12,426 nt of DNA from Alphaproteobacteria bacterium (GTDB lineage Bacteria > Pseudomonadota > Alphaproteobacteria > CACIAM-22H2), in contig CANMWW010000019.1 of NCBI GenBank assembly GCA_947500965.1, positions 1 to 12,426 on the forward strand, written 5' to 3'. This document shows, in pieces, positions 1 to 6,180 of this stretch. The notes beneath the pieces were generated by a model. That model did not search any database. It was not told the origin of the DNA and saw only the letters and a program-made list of their open reading frames with translations. Position numbers and translations under genes: made by a program. The first letter of the stretch is position 1. Every line of letters begins with the position of its first letter.

Positions 1-248
1 AGGTCGAGGAACATCGCGTTGTTCCGCTGCAGCGCCTCGACGGAGAGCGAGCGGAAGGCGTCGCCGAGCCGCGCCTCGGCCTCCTCGCGCGCGCGCAGCT
101 TCTCCTCGCCGAGGCGCCGCTCCGCCGCCACGCGCCCGCGCATGGCAAGCCACGCGCCGAGCGCGCCGATGGCGAGGCCGATGGCGAGCGTCGCGGCCGC
201 CAGGCCGCCGGGCAGCGCCTCGAGGATGGCGATCGCGTCGAGCTCCAT
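1..248 (-). CDS. rmuC: DNA recombination protein RmuC, N-terminal part (runs off the left edge)
   Basis: This is the 5' end of a gene that continues beyond the window; about 82 residues are visible. It reads as one N-terminal membrane segment (about residues 16-36, rich in Ala, Leu, Ile and Gly) followed by a charged Glu/Arg/Ala helix that should form a coiled coil. It then reaches the motif FRSLSVEALQRNNAMFLDL, which closely resembles the F-x-x-L-(A/S)-x-E-A-L-x-x-N-x-x-F-L-x-L segment of alphaproteobacterial RmuC proteins. RmuC is a membrane-anchored protein with a predicted PD-(D/E)XK-like nuclease core that limits inversions at short repeats; that core lies outside the window. The ATG at 248 is 3 bases after the rlmH stop, so the gene is probably the last one visible in the rlmH operon. 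Other membrane-anchored coiled-coil proteins such as EnvC-type factors are possible but fit less well. Confidence 0.72.
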   Translation of the reverse strand, partial: MELDAIAILEALPGGLAAATLAIGLAIGALGAWLAMRGRVAAERRLGEEKLRAREEAEARLGDAFRSLSVEALQRNNAMFLD

Positions 249-251
249 GCG

Positions 252-716
252 TCAGCCCCGGTGGTAGGGATGGCCCGAGAGGATCGACTGGGCGCGGAAG
301 AGCTGCTCGGCCAGCATCACCCGCGCGAGCATGTGCGGCCAGGTCATCGCGCCCAGCGACAGGCTGAGCCGCGCGGCGCGCAGCACCTCGGGCGCGAGCC
401 CGTCGGCGCCGCCGATGGCGAAGGCGACGCTCGCGCCCTCGTCGCGCAGCCGGCCCAGCCGCGCCGCGAGGTCCTCGCTCGAGAGCGCGACGCCGCGCGG
501 GTCCATCGCGACCAGGACGGCGCCGCGCGGGATGGCGGCGAGCAGCAGCTCGCCTTCGCGCGCGACGAGCTCGGGCCCTGACAGGCGCCGCCGCTCCTCG
601 ACCTCGACCATGTCGAGCGTCCAGCGTCCGGATTTCAACCTGCCCGCATAGTCGGCGAAGGCCTCCGCGAGCGGGCCGCCGCGCAACCGCCCCACCGCGG
701 CGATGGTCAGCCGCAT
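252..716 (-). CDS. rlmH: 23S rRNA (pseudouridine1915-N3)-methyltransferase RlmH
   Basis: RlmH is a small SPOUT-class enzyme that uses S-adenosylmethionine to methylate pseudouridine 1915 in helix 69 of 23S rRNA, acting on assembled 70S ribosomes. At 154 residues it matches the family length (155 in E. coli). The SAM-knot signatures are present: the glycine-rich IGGADG at 101-106 and the conserved C-terminal helix beginning SLSLGAMTWPH at 118. The family-typical end HPYHRG occupies 149-154. The ATG at 716 follows the rsfS stop by 12 bases, with only a weak G-rich ribosome-binding site (GGGGG). Pairing with rsfS is common in bacteria and fits a late ribosome-maturation pair. I see no missing key residue. 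Confidence 0.97.
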   Translation of the reverse strand: MRLTIAAVGRLRGGPLAEAFADYAGRLKSGRWTLDMVEVEERRRLSGPELVAREGELLLAAIPRGAVLVAMDPRGVALSSEDLAARLGRLRDEGASVAFAIGGADGLAPEVLRAARLSLSLGAMTWPHMLARVMLAEQLFRAQSILSGHPYHRG

Positions 717-728
717 CGCGCCCCCGGC

Positions 729-1145
729 TCAGCCGGCGGCAGCGCCGGCCTCCTCGTCGAACTCGGCCTGCCACATCTTCTCGAGCGCGTAGTGGCTGCG
801 CGCGTCCGGGCGGAAGAGATGGACGATCACGTCGCCGGCATCGACCAGCACCCAGTCGCCCTGCTGGCGCCCCTCGACCGGAACATGCGAGCGGCCGCGC
901 TCCTTGAGCTTCTCGACGAGGTGGTCGGCCATCGCGGCGAGCTGGCGCGAGTTGCTGCCGGAGGCGATCACCATGAAGTCGGCGATCGAGCTCTTCCCGG
1001 CGAGCGGGATGCGGACGATGTTCTCGGCCTTGTCGGCGTCGAGCGATGCCTCGATCGCCTTGACGAGCGAGCGGACGGCGGCGGGCGGGGCCTTACGCTT
1101 GGGACGGGGCGCTATCGGAACCTCCTGGGCGTGGCGGGCGCTCAA
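729..1145 (-). CDS. rsfS: Ribosome silencing factor RsfS
   Basis: RsfS (formerly RsfA, DUF143/Iojap family) binds ribosomal protein uL14 on the 50S subunit and blocks joining with the 30S subunit, lowering translation during starvation. The family core is intact: ADFMVIASGSNSRQ at 55-68, EGRQQGDWVLVDAGDVIVHL at 91-110 and YALEKMW at 119-125. The reading frame gives 138 residues, longer than the 105 of E. coli, because of an N-terminal extension of about 25 residues rich in Lys, Arg and Pro. The only standard start in frame before the core is TTG at 1145, which overlaps the nadD stop as TTGA and has AGGA 7 bases upstream. A perfect AGGAGG lies inside the reading frame (1121-1126), 5 bases before an in-frame ATA at residue 11, so the true start is not settled. 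Confidence 0.95.
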   Translation of the reverse strand: MSARHAQEVPIAPRPKRKAPPAAVRSLVKAIEASLDADKAENIVRIPLAGKSSIADFMVIASGSNSRQLAAMADHLVEKLKERGRSHVPVEGRQQGDWVLVDAGDVIVHLFRPDARSHYALEKMWQAEFDEEAGAAAG

Positions 1146-1786
1146 GCGCCCGTCCTGTCTCGCGCGGCCATGCTCCGGGCGCGCGCTTCCCGGATGGCGC
1201 TGGCGGAAGCCGGGTTGAGCCGGGAATGGAAGAAGACCCAGGTCGGCGGGCTTCGCGACGGGAGCGCGCGGATGTCGAAGCCGCGCCTGCGCGCCTTCGA
1301 GAAGCGCCGCGCGGCCTTGCCCGCCAGCGCCTTCACAGAGTATCCGGGGCGCGCGAACACGGCAACGGGCACCATCCCGAAGATGTCGGTCCAGCGCGAC
1401 CAGGCGGGGATCTGGATGAGGTTGTCCGCGCCCATCAGCCAGACGAACCGCGTGCGCCGGAAGCGCGCGCGCAGGACGCAGAGCGTGTCGGCGGTGTAGC
1501 GCGTGCCCAGCGCCGCCTCGATCGTCACGATGCGCAGGCGCGGATGCGCGCCGACCACGCGGCGCACCGAGGCCGCGCGCGCCTCGAGCGCGTCCATGTC
1601 GTTGCCCGACTTCAGCGGGTTGCCCGGCGAGACCAGGAACCAGATCTCGTCGAGCGCGAGCTTCTTGAGCGCGATCAGCGCGATCTCGAGGTGGCCCTCG
1701 TGCGCCGGGTTGAACGAGCCGCCGAGGAGGCCGATGCTCCGGCGCGGCGCGACGCCGAGCGCGTGGGCGGGGAGCGGCGCGCTCAC
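1142..1786 (-). CDS. nadD: Nicotinate-nucleotide adenylyltransferase NadD
   Basis: NadD transfers AMP from ATP to nicotinate mononucleotide, giving deamido-NAD in NAD biosynthesis. The nucleotidyltransferase signature GGSFNPAHEGH lies at 22-32, with its histidines in the expected H-x-G-H arrangement. RYTADTL at about 96-102, MGADNL at 118-123 and a W-x-R-W segment at 129-132 are also typical of NadD. Length (214 residues) is normal. The C-terminal ATP-binding motif, usually close to ISSTxIR, reads SASAIR at 194-199, a mild departure. The GTG start at 1786 overlaps the proA stop as GTGA, and its own stop overlaps the rsfS start as TTGA, so expression is probably coupled to both neighbours. The first ~16 residues before RRSIGLLGGSF are an unconserved leader. 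Confidence 0.95.
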   Translation of the reverse strand: MSAPLPAHALGVAPRRSIGLLGGSFNPAHEGHLEIALIALKKLALDEIWFLVSPGNPLKSGNDMDALEARAASVRRVVGAHPRLRIVTIEAALGTRYTADTLCVLRARFRRTRFVWLMGADNLIQIPAWSRWTDIFGMVPVAVFARPGYSVKALAGKAARRFSKARRRGFDIRALPSRSPPTWVFFHSRLNPASASAIREARARSMAARDRTGA

Positions 1787-3054
1787 GGCCGCGTCTGCCC
1801 GTCCCCGAGGACCAGGTATTTCCAGGTCGTCAGCTGCTCGGGCCCGATCGGGCCGCGCGGCGGCAGGCGCCCGGTGGCGATGCCGATCTCCGCGCCGAAG
1901 CCGAACTCTCCGCCATCGGCGAACTGGGTCGAGGCGTTGCGCAGCACGATCGCGCTGTCGACGCGGCGGCAGAACGCCCCAGCCGCGGCGTCGTCCGAGG
2001 TGACGATTGCGTCGGTATGGTGCGAGCCGTGGAGGTTGACGTGCTCGATCGCGGCGTCGAGCCCGTCGACCACGCGCACCGAGAGGATCGCGTCGAGGTA
2101 CTCGGTGCGCCAGTCCTCCTCGGTCGCGGGCCTGACGCGCGGGTCAATGCGCTGCACCGCCTCGTCGCCGCGGATCTCGCAGCCCGCGCGGAACAGGTCG
2201 TGGAGGATCGGCGGCAGGTGGGTGAGCGCGACGTCGCGGTCGACCAGCAGCGTCTCCGTGGCGCCGCAGACGCTGGTGCGCCGCATCTTGGCGTTGAGCA
2301 CGATGCGCCGCGCCATCGCGGGATCCGCCGCGCGATGCACGTAGGTGTGGCAGATGCCGTCGAGATGGGCGAGCACGGGGACCCGCGCCTCCTCCATCAC
2401 GCGCGCGATCAGCGACTTGCCTCCGCGCGGCACGACCACGTCCACGAGCCCCGCCATCGCCAGCAGCCGCCCGACGGCGGCGCGGTCGCGCGTCGGCACC
2501 AGCTGGATCGCGTCCACGGGCAGGCCCGCCGCGCGCAGCCCGGCATGCAGGCAGCCGACGATGACGCGCGAGCTCTCGAAGCTCTCCGAGCCGCCGCGCA
2601 GGATCGCGACGCTGCCGGCCTTGAGGCAGATCGCGCCGGCGTCCGCCGTGACGTTGGGACGCGCCTCGTAGACGATCGCGACCACGCCGATGGGCGCGCG
2701 CACGCGGCGGATCTCCAGGCCGTTGGGCCGCGTCCAGCTCGCGTCGACGGCGCCGACGGGATCGGGCAGCGCGGCCACGGCCTCCAGCCCCTGCGCGATC
2801 GCCTCGACCCGCGCCTCGTCGAGGCGCGAGCGGTCGGCCAGCGCGGCGGAAAGCGCGGCGGCGCGGCAGGCCTCCATGTCGAGGGCGTTGGCGGCGAGCA
2901 GCTCGGCCATGCGGCCGCGCAGCACGGTCGCCGCGGCGCCGAGCGCGAGGCGCTTCGCCTCGGGCGTGGCGACGGCGATCTCGGCGGCGGCGGCGCGCGC
3001 GCGGTGGCCGATCGCGTCCATGGTGGCGGCGAGCGCCTCGGGGCCAGCGGTCAC
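1783..3054 (-). CDS. proA: Gamma-glutamyl phosphate reductase ProA
   Basis: ProA reduces gamma-glutamyl phosphate with NADPH to glutamate semialdehyde, the second step of proline synthesis. It belongs to the aldehyde dehydrogenase superfamily and acts in the cytoplasm. Length (423 residues) is close to the E. coli enzyme (417). Visible signatures are IVYEARPNVT at 127-136, the cofactor-site loop LKAGSVAILRGGSE at 144-157, PRGGKSLI at 209-216, and the catalytic cysteine C263 in RRTSVCGATETLL. The GTG start at 3054 overlaps the proB stop as GTGA, which keeps the kinase and reductase adjacent; this suits the labile gamma-glutamyl phosphate that passes between them. No frameshift or missing motif is seen. 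Confidence 0.97.
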   Translation of the reverse strand: MTAGPEALAATMDAIGHRARAAAAEIAVATPEAKRLALGAAATVLRGRMAELLAANALDMEACRAAALSAALADRSRLDEARVEAIAQGLEAVAALPDPVGAVDASWTRPNGLEIRRVRAPIGVVAIVYEARPNVTADAGAICLKAGSVAILRGGSESFESSRVIVGCLHAGLRAAGLPVDAIQLVPTRDRAAVGRLLAMAGLVDVVVPRGGKSLIARVMEEARVPVLAHLDGICHTYVHRAADPAMARRIVLNAKMRRTSVCGATETLLVDRDVALTHLPPILHDLFRAGCEIRGDEAVQRIDPRVRPATEEDWRTEYLDAILSVRVVDGLDAAIEHVNLHGSHHTDAIVTSDDAAAGAFCRRVDSAIVLRNASTQFADGGEFGFGAEIGIATGRLPPRGPIGPEQLTTWKYLVLGDGQTRP

Positions 3055-4193
3055 GGGCTCATCACCAGGTCGTCGCGGTGGATGATCTCATCGCGCCCAC
3101 GATAGCCCAGGGCCGCGGCGATTTCAGCCGAGCGCCTGCCGGCGATCCGCGCCATCTCCGCGGCGCCGTAGGCGGACAGCCCGCGCGCGACCTCGCGCCC
3201 GTCGGGGCCTGCCACGCGCACGAGGTCGCCGCGCTCGAAGCTGCCCTCGACGCCCGTCACGCCCGCGGGCAGCAGGCTCTTGCCGCGGCCGAGCGCGGCG
3301 ACCGCGCCATCGTCGATGCGGATCGTGCCGGCCGGCGCGACATGGCCCGCGATCCAGCGCTTGCGCGCGGAGAGCGGCGTGGCGCTCGGCAGGAACCACG
3401 TCGCGGGAGCGCCCTCGTCGAGCGCCTGGAGCGGGCGCGGCTTCTTGCCGAAGGCGATCGCCATGCGGCAGCCCGCGGCCAGCGCGATCTTCGCCGCGGC
3501 GAGCTTCGTCACCATGCCGCCCGAGGAATAGCCGGTGGCCGCCTCGCCGCCCATCGCCTCGATCTCGGCGGTCACCTCGGTGACGACGGGGATGCGCGCG
3601 GCGTCGGCGCGCTTGCGCGGGTCGGCCGTGTACAGCCCGTCGATGTCGGAGAGCAGCACCAGCGTGTCGGCCGACACCATCTGCGCGACGCGCGCGGCGA
3701 GGCGGTCGTTGTCGCCGAAGCGGATCTCCTCGGTGGCGACGCTGTCGTTCTCGTTGATGACGGGGACCGCCCCGAGGCGCAGCAGCTGCGCGATCGTGGC
3801 GCGCGCGTTGAGGTGGCGGCGCCGCGCCTCGGTGTCGTCGGGGGTCAGCAGGATCTGCGCGACCGTGATGCCGTGCCGCGCGAGCGCGTCCTGCCAGGCA
3901 TGGGCGAGGCGGATCTGGCCCGTGGCGGCCGCGGCCTGCTTCTCCTCGAGGCGCAGCGTGCGCTTCACGAGGCCGAGATGCCGGCGCCCGACCGCGATCG
4001 CACCGGAGGAGACGACCAGCACCTCCGCGCCGCGCGCGCGCAGCATGGCGACGTCGTCGGCGAGCCCGTCGAGCCACTTGCGGCGGATGCCGCCGCTCTC
4101 GTCGTCCACGAGCAGCGCCGAGCCGATCTTGACCACCACGCGCCGCGCCTCGCGCAGCAGGCGCGCGGGATCCGGCTGGCCGCGGCCGCTCAC
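3051..4193 (-). CDS. proB: Glutamate 5-kinase ProB with C-terminal PUA domain
   Basis: ProB phosphorylates glutamate on its gamma-carboxyl with ATP, the first and normally feedback-controlled step of proline synthesis. The amino-acid kinase domain (about 18-250) shows VVVKIGSALL at 19-28, VVSSGAIAVG at 60-69, INENDSV at 146-152, FGDNDRLAARVA at 159-170, LLSDIDGLYTADPR at 180-193 and GGMVTKLAAAKIA at 225-237. A PUA domain follows (about 287-365), the architecture of the long bacterial form. The open frame extends far upstream, but that part is the wrong frame of obgE. The GTG at 4193, overlapping the obgE stop as GTGA, gives 380 residues and places the kinase motif correctly. Expression is probably coupled to obgE. 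Confidence 0.96.
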   Translation of the reverse strand: MSGRGQPDPARLLREARRVVVKIGSALLVDDESGGIRRKWLDGLADDVAMLRARGAEVLVVSSGAIAVGRRHLGLVKRTLRLEEKQAAAATGQIRLAHAWQDALARHGITVAQILLTPDDTEARRRHLNARATIAQLLRLGAVPVINENDSVATEEIRFGDNDRLAARVAQMVSADTLVLLSDIDGLYTADPRKRADAARIPVVTEVTAEIEAMGGEAATGYSSGGMVTKLAAAKIALAAGCRMAIAFGKKPRPLQALDEGAPATWFLPSATPLSARKRWIAGHVAPAGTIRIDDGAVAALGRGKSLLPAGVTGVEGSFERGDLVRVAGPDGREVARGLSAYGAAEMARIAGRRSAEIAAALGYRGRDEIIHRDDLVMSP

Positions 4194-5236
4194 GCCGCGT
4201 CCTCCTCGTCCCGGCGCGCGGGCGCCGCCGCGCGTCGCGCGCGCGCATGGTCCATCAGCGCGCGCAGCAGCTCGCGCACGCCCTCGCCGGTGACGGCCGA
4301 GAGCGCCATGACCTTCGAGCCCGGCGCGCGGCGCCGGGCGGAGCGCGCCAGCGCGGCCTTCTTCTTCTTCAGCGCCTCGGCGTCGACGGCGTCGCACTTG
4401 TTGAGGCCGACGATCTCCGGCTTGCCGGGAAGGCCAGCGCCATAGGCCTCGAGCTCGTCGCGGATCGTGCGATAGGCGCCGACGACGTCGTCCTGCGTCG
4501 CGTCGACGAGGTGCAGGATCGCGCCGCAGCGCTCGACATGGCCGAGGAAGCGATGGCCGAGGCCGCGCCCCTCCGCCGCGCCCTCGATCAGCCCGGGCAG
4601 GTCGGCGAGCACGAACTCGTCGTCGTCGACGCGCACGACGCCCAGCTGCGGCTTCAGCGTGGTGAAGGGATAGTCGGCGATCTTGGGCCGCGCCGAGCTC
4701 GTCGCCGCGAGGAAGGTGGACTTGCCCGCGTTGGGAAGCCCGACCAGGCCGATGTCGGCGATCAGCTTCAGGCGCAGCCACACCCAGCGCTCGTCGCCGG
4801 GCCAGCCCGCGTCGGCGCGGCGCGGCGCCTGGTTGGTCGAGGACTTGTAGTGCGCGTTGCCGAAGCCGCCGTCGCCGCCGCGGCACAGCACGATCCGCTG
4901 GCCCGGCTCGACCATGTCGGCGATCAGCGTCTCGTTGTCCTCCGCCAGGACCTGCGTCCCGATCGGCACCTTGAGGACGATCGCCTCGCCCGCGCGGCCG
5001 CTCTTGTTGCGGCCCTCGCCGTGGTGGCCCTTCTCGGCGCGGAAATGCTGCTGGTAGCGGTAGTCGATCAGCGTGTTGAGGTTGGCCATCGCCTCGACGA
5101 CGATGTCGCCGCCGCGGCCGCCATCGCCGCCGTCAGGCCCGCCATACTCGATGAACTTCTCGCGACGGAAGCCGACGCAGCCGGCGCCGCCGTCGCCCGC
5201 CTTCGCGTAGATCTTGCACTGGTCGAGGAATTTCAT
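4190..5236 (-). CDS. obgE: GTPase ObgE/CgtA
   Basis: Obg is an essential GTPase that binds the 50S subunit during late assembly and responds to (p)ppGpp and nutrient state. The protein begins with the classic Obg start MKFLDQCKIYAKAGDGGAGC and the glycine-rich Obg fold (about 1-158). The G domain follows: GLPNAGKST at 166-174 (P-loop), DYPFTTL at 188-194 (switch I), DLPGLIEGA at 212-220 (G3), NKCD at 279-282 (G4) and SAVTGEG at 313-319 (G5). At 348 residues it lacks the long C-terminal OCT extension of some homologues, ending in a short charged tail. An upstream GTG at 5269 would add 11 residues; the ATG at 5236 is chosen because it gives the conserved N terminus, although no clear ribosome-binding site precedes it. 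It may be transcribed partly by read-through from rplU-rpmA. Confidence 0.97.
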   Translation of the reverse strand: MKFLDQCKIYAKAGDGGAGCVGFRREKFIEYGGPDGGDGGRGGDIVVEAMANLNTLIDYRYQQHFRAEKGHHGEGRNKSGRAGEAIVLKVPIGTQVLAEDNETLIADMVEPGQRIVLCRGGDGGFGNAHYKSSTNQAPRRADAGWPGDERWVWLRLKLIADIGLVGLPNAGKSTFLAATSSARPKIADYPFTTLKPQLGVVRVDDDEFVLADLPGLIEGAAEGRGLGHRFLGHVERCGAILHLVDATQDDVVGAYRTIRDELEAYGAGLPGKPEIVGLNKCDAVDAEALKKKKAALARSARRRAPGSKVMALSAVTGEGVRELLRALMDHARARRAAAPARRDEEDAA

Positions 5237-5268
5237 GGCGGGGATCGCATCGCTGCCGGGCAGGGCCA

Positions 5269-5288
5269 CCCGCGCGAATCGGCGCGGG
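5269..5288 (-). other. GC-rich inverted repeat upstream of obgE
   Basis: A 7-bp inverted repeat (CCCGCGC ... GCGCGGG, 6-base loop) lies 33 bases upstream of the obgE start. It is followed by no T-run. It could fold in the RNA just ahead of obgE, or be a chance product of the base composition. I see no clear -35/-10 pair for obgE between 5237 and 5308. Confidence 0.3.
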
Positions 5289-5308
5289 GCGGGGCCCCAA
5301 AAGGGAAC

Positions 5309-5334
5309 GGGGGAACGGCGCGGGCCGTTCCCCC
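5309..5334 (-). terminator. Perfect 11-bp hairpin after rpmA, probable terminator or attenuator
   Basis: GGGGGAACGGC and its exact complement GCCGTTCCCCC flank a 4-base loop, starting 31 bases past the rpmA stop in the direction of transcription. A short T-run (TTTT) follows about 6 bases after the stem rather than immediately, so it is not a textbook intrinsic terminator. It probably ends or thins out the abundant rplU-rpmA transcript before obgE, leaving a fraction to read through. Confidence 0.6.
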
Positions 5335-5365
5335 GGTCTCGTCCCGCGCCAGGTCGGGCTGGCCG

Positions 5366-5635
5366 TTACTCGGCCGCCGCCGGCATCGGCTGGATCGAGA
5401 CGAACATGCGGTTGTCGGCGCGGCGGCCGAACTTCACGGTCCCGTCGACGAGCGCGAAGAGCGTGTGGTCGCGGCCCATGCCGACATTGGTGCCCGCGCG
5501 ATAGACGGTGCCGCGCTGGCGGATGATGATGCTGCCGGCGCTGACGGCCTCGCCGCCATACGCCTTCACGCCGAGGCGCCTGCCGTCCGAGTCGCGGCCG
5601 TTGCGCGACGAACCGCCGGCCTTTTTCTGTGCCAT
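5366..5635 (-). CDS. rpmA: 50S ribosomal protein bL27
   Basis: bL27 sits near the peptidyl-transferase centre, and its N-terminal tail reaches toward the tRNA ends. The 89-residue protein starts MAQKKAGGSSRNGRDS, the typical short proteobacterial N terminus with no cleavable Firmicutes-type leader. It continues through the family core GVKAYGGEAVSAGSIIIRQR and GTVYRAGTNVGMGRDHTLFA. The ATG at 5635 has GGAG 7 bases upstream. The gene follows rplU by 32 bases, the near-universal pairing, and is followed by a strong hairpin. Confidence 0.98.
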   Translation of the reverse strand: MAQKKAGGSSRNGRDSDGRRLGVKAYGGEAVSAGSIIIRQRGTVYRAGTNVGMGRDHTLFALVDGTVKFGRRADNRMFVSIQPMPAAAE

Positions 5636-5667
5636 GGCCTGTCTCCGTTCCTTCTACCGGCGCCCGA

Positions 5668-5982
5668 TCAGGCCGCCACGATGTCCGAGATGCGCACGAC
5701 GGTCTGCGACTGGCGATGACCGTTCTTGCGGCGGGAGTTCTTGCGGCGGCGCTTCTTGAACACCACCACCTTCTCGCCGCGCTGCTGCGCGAGCACGGTG
5801 CCCTTGACCCGGGCGCCCGCCACCGTCGGCGAGCCGACCTTCGCCGCGCCGGCGCCGCCGACCATCAGCACGTCCGTGAATTCCACGGTGCCGCCGGCCT
5901 CGCCCGCGAGCTTCTCGACGACGATGACGTCGTCCTTGGCGACCTTGTACTGCTTGCCGCCGGTCTTGATCACTGCGTACAT
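5668..5982 (-). CDS. rplU: 50S ribosomal protein bL21
   Basis: bL21 is a 23S rRNA-binding protein of the 50S subunit. The 104-residue protein opens with MYAVIKTGGKQYKV and carries the basic rRNA-binding stretch FKKRRRKNSRRKNGHRQSQT at about 75-94, ending TVVRISDI, as expected for the family. The ATG at 5982 is preceded by AAGG about 8 bases upstream, but that site lies inside a perfect short inverted repeat (5983-5996). The gene is first behind a strong promoter (6058-6086) and a structured leader, so it probably sets expression of rpmA and part of the downstream cluster. Confidence 0.98.
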   Translation of the reverse strand: MYAVIKTGGKQYKVAKDDVIVVEKLAGEAGGTVEFTDVLMVGGAGAAKVGSPTVAGARVKGTVLAQQRGEKVVVFKKRRRKNSRRKNGHRQSQTVVRISDIVAA

Positions 5983-5996
5983 GGAAGGAGCCTTCC
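5983..5996 (-). promoter_or_regulatory. Inverted repeat covering the rplU ribosome-binding site
   Basis: In the rplU direction the 14 bases just before the ATG read GGAAGGCTCCTTCC, a perfect inverted repeat. The GGAAGG half is the only Shine-Dalgarno-like sequence and pairs with CCTTCC (5 bp with a 4-base loop). Folding would hide the ribosome-binding site. Whether the stem forms in the cell is inference. Confidence 0.45.
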
Positions 5997-6013
5997 GGAG
6001 TCAAACGCTAAAG

Positions 6014-6045
6014 CGCCGCTTGGACCGGTGTCCGGCCCAGCGGCG
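6014..6045 (-). promoter_or_regulatory. Stable leader hairpin in the rplU 5' untranslated region
   Basis: Bases 6014-6020 pair with 6039-6045 (7 bp). After one bulged base, 6022-6028 pair with 6032-6038 (7 bp, one of them a G-U pair in the RNA) around a 3-base loop. The hairpin would lie a few bases from the predicted transcript start, between the promoter and the ribosome-binding site. Its right half overlaps an alternative stem (6034-6039 with 6048-6053), so two folds compete. It could stabilise the RNA or act as an autoregulatory ribosomal-protein leader; no assignment to a known leader family is possible here. Confidence 0.5.
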
Positions 6046-6057
6046 AATGGGCCGCGG

Positions 6058-6086
6058 ATAATCTTCACCACCCCCCCGCCTGTCAA
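6058..6086 (-). promoter_or_regulatory. Sigma70-type promoter of the rplU-rpmA(-obgE) operon
   Basis: In the minus direction a perfect -35 box TTGACA (6086-6081) is followed, after exactly 17 bases, by GATTAT (6063-6058), a 4-of-6 match to the -10 consensus. The predicted start is near 6051, leaving a leader of about 69 bases before the rplU ATG. The spacing, the quality of the -35 box and the position ahead of a ribosomal-protein gene make this the clearest promoter in the window. Confidence 0.8.
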
Positions 6087-6146
6087 GCGCGGAAAGCCGC
6101 CCCCCGTCCGTCCCACCTCCACCTGTTGGCCGGGCCGGAGGGTGTC

Positions 6147-6170
6147 CCGGTCCGGGAATGGCGGGACCGG
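6147..6170 (-). terminator. Possible hairpin terminator after the nitroreductase gene
   Basis: A 7-bp inverted repeat (CCGGTCC ... GGACCGG, 10-base loop) begins about 10 bases past the nitroreductase stop and before the rplU promoter. There is no T-run, so termination by the hairpin alone is doubtful; the stem may instead mark a Rho-dependent end. The stretch between the two genes (5983-6180) otherwise holds only the rplU promoter and leader. Confidence 0.35.
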
Positions 6171-6180
6171 CAGGTTGGCG

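Noticed and set aside
2017..3105. Plus-strand open frame opposite proA
   Set aside because: The composition is rich in Arg, Ala and Asp with no domain, and proA motifs on the minus strand are complete.
4194..4886. Upstream extension of the proB reading frame into obgE, which would look like a fusion protein
   Set aside because: The extra text is low-complexity Arg-rich translation of obgE in another frame; the GTG at 4193 gives a normal-length ProB.
5237..5269. Alternative GTG start for obgE adding 11 residues
   Set aside because: The conserved Obg N terminus begins exactly at the ATG at 5236 and the added residues are unconserved.
4247..5719. Plus-strand open frame opposite obgE, rpmA and the end of rplU
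   Set aside because: It crosses three certain genes on the other strand and has no family features; long antisense frames are expected at this GC content.
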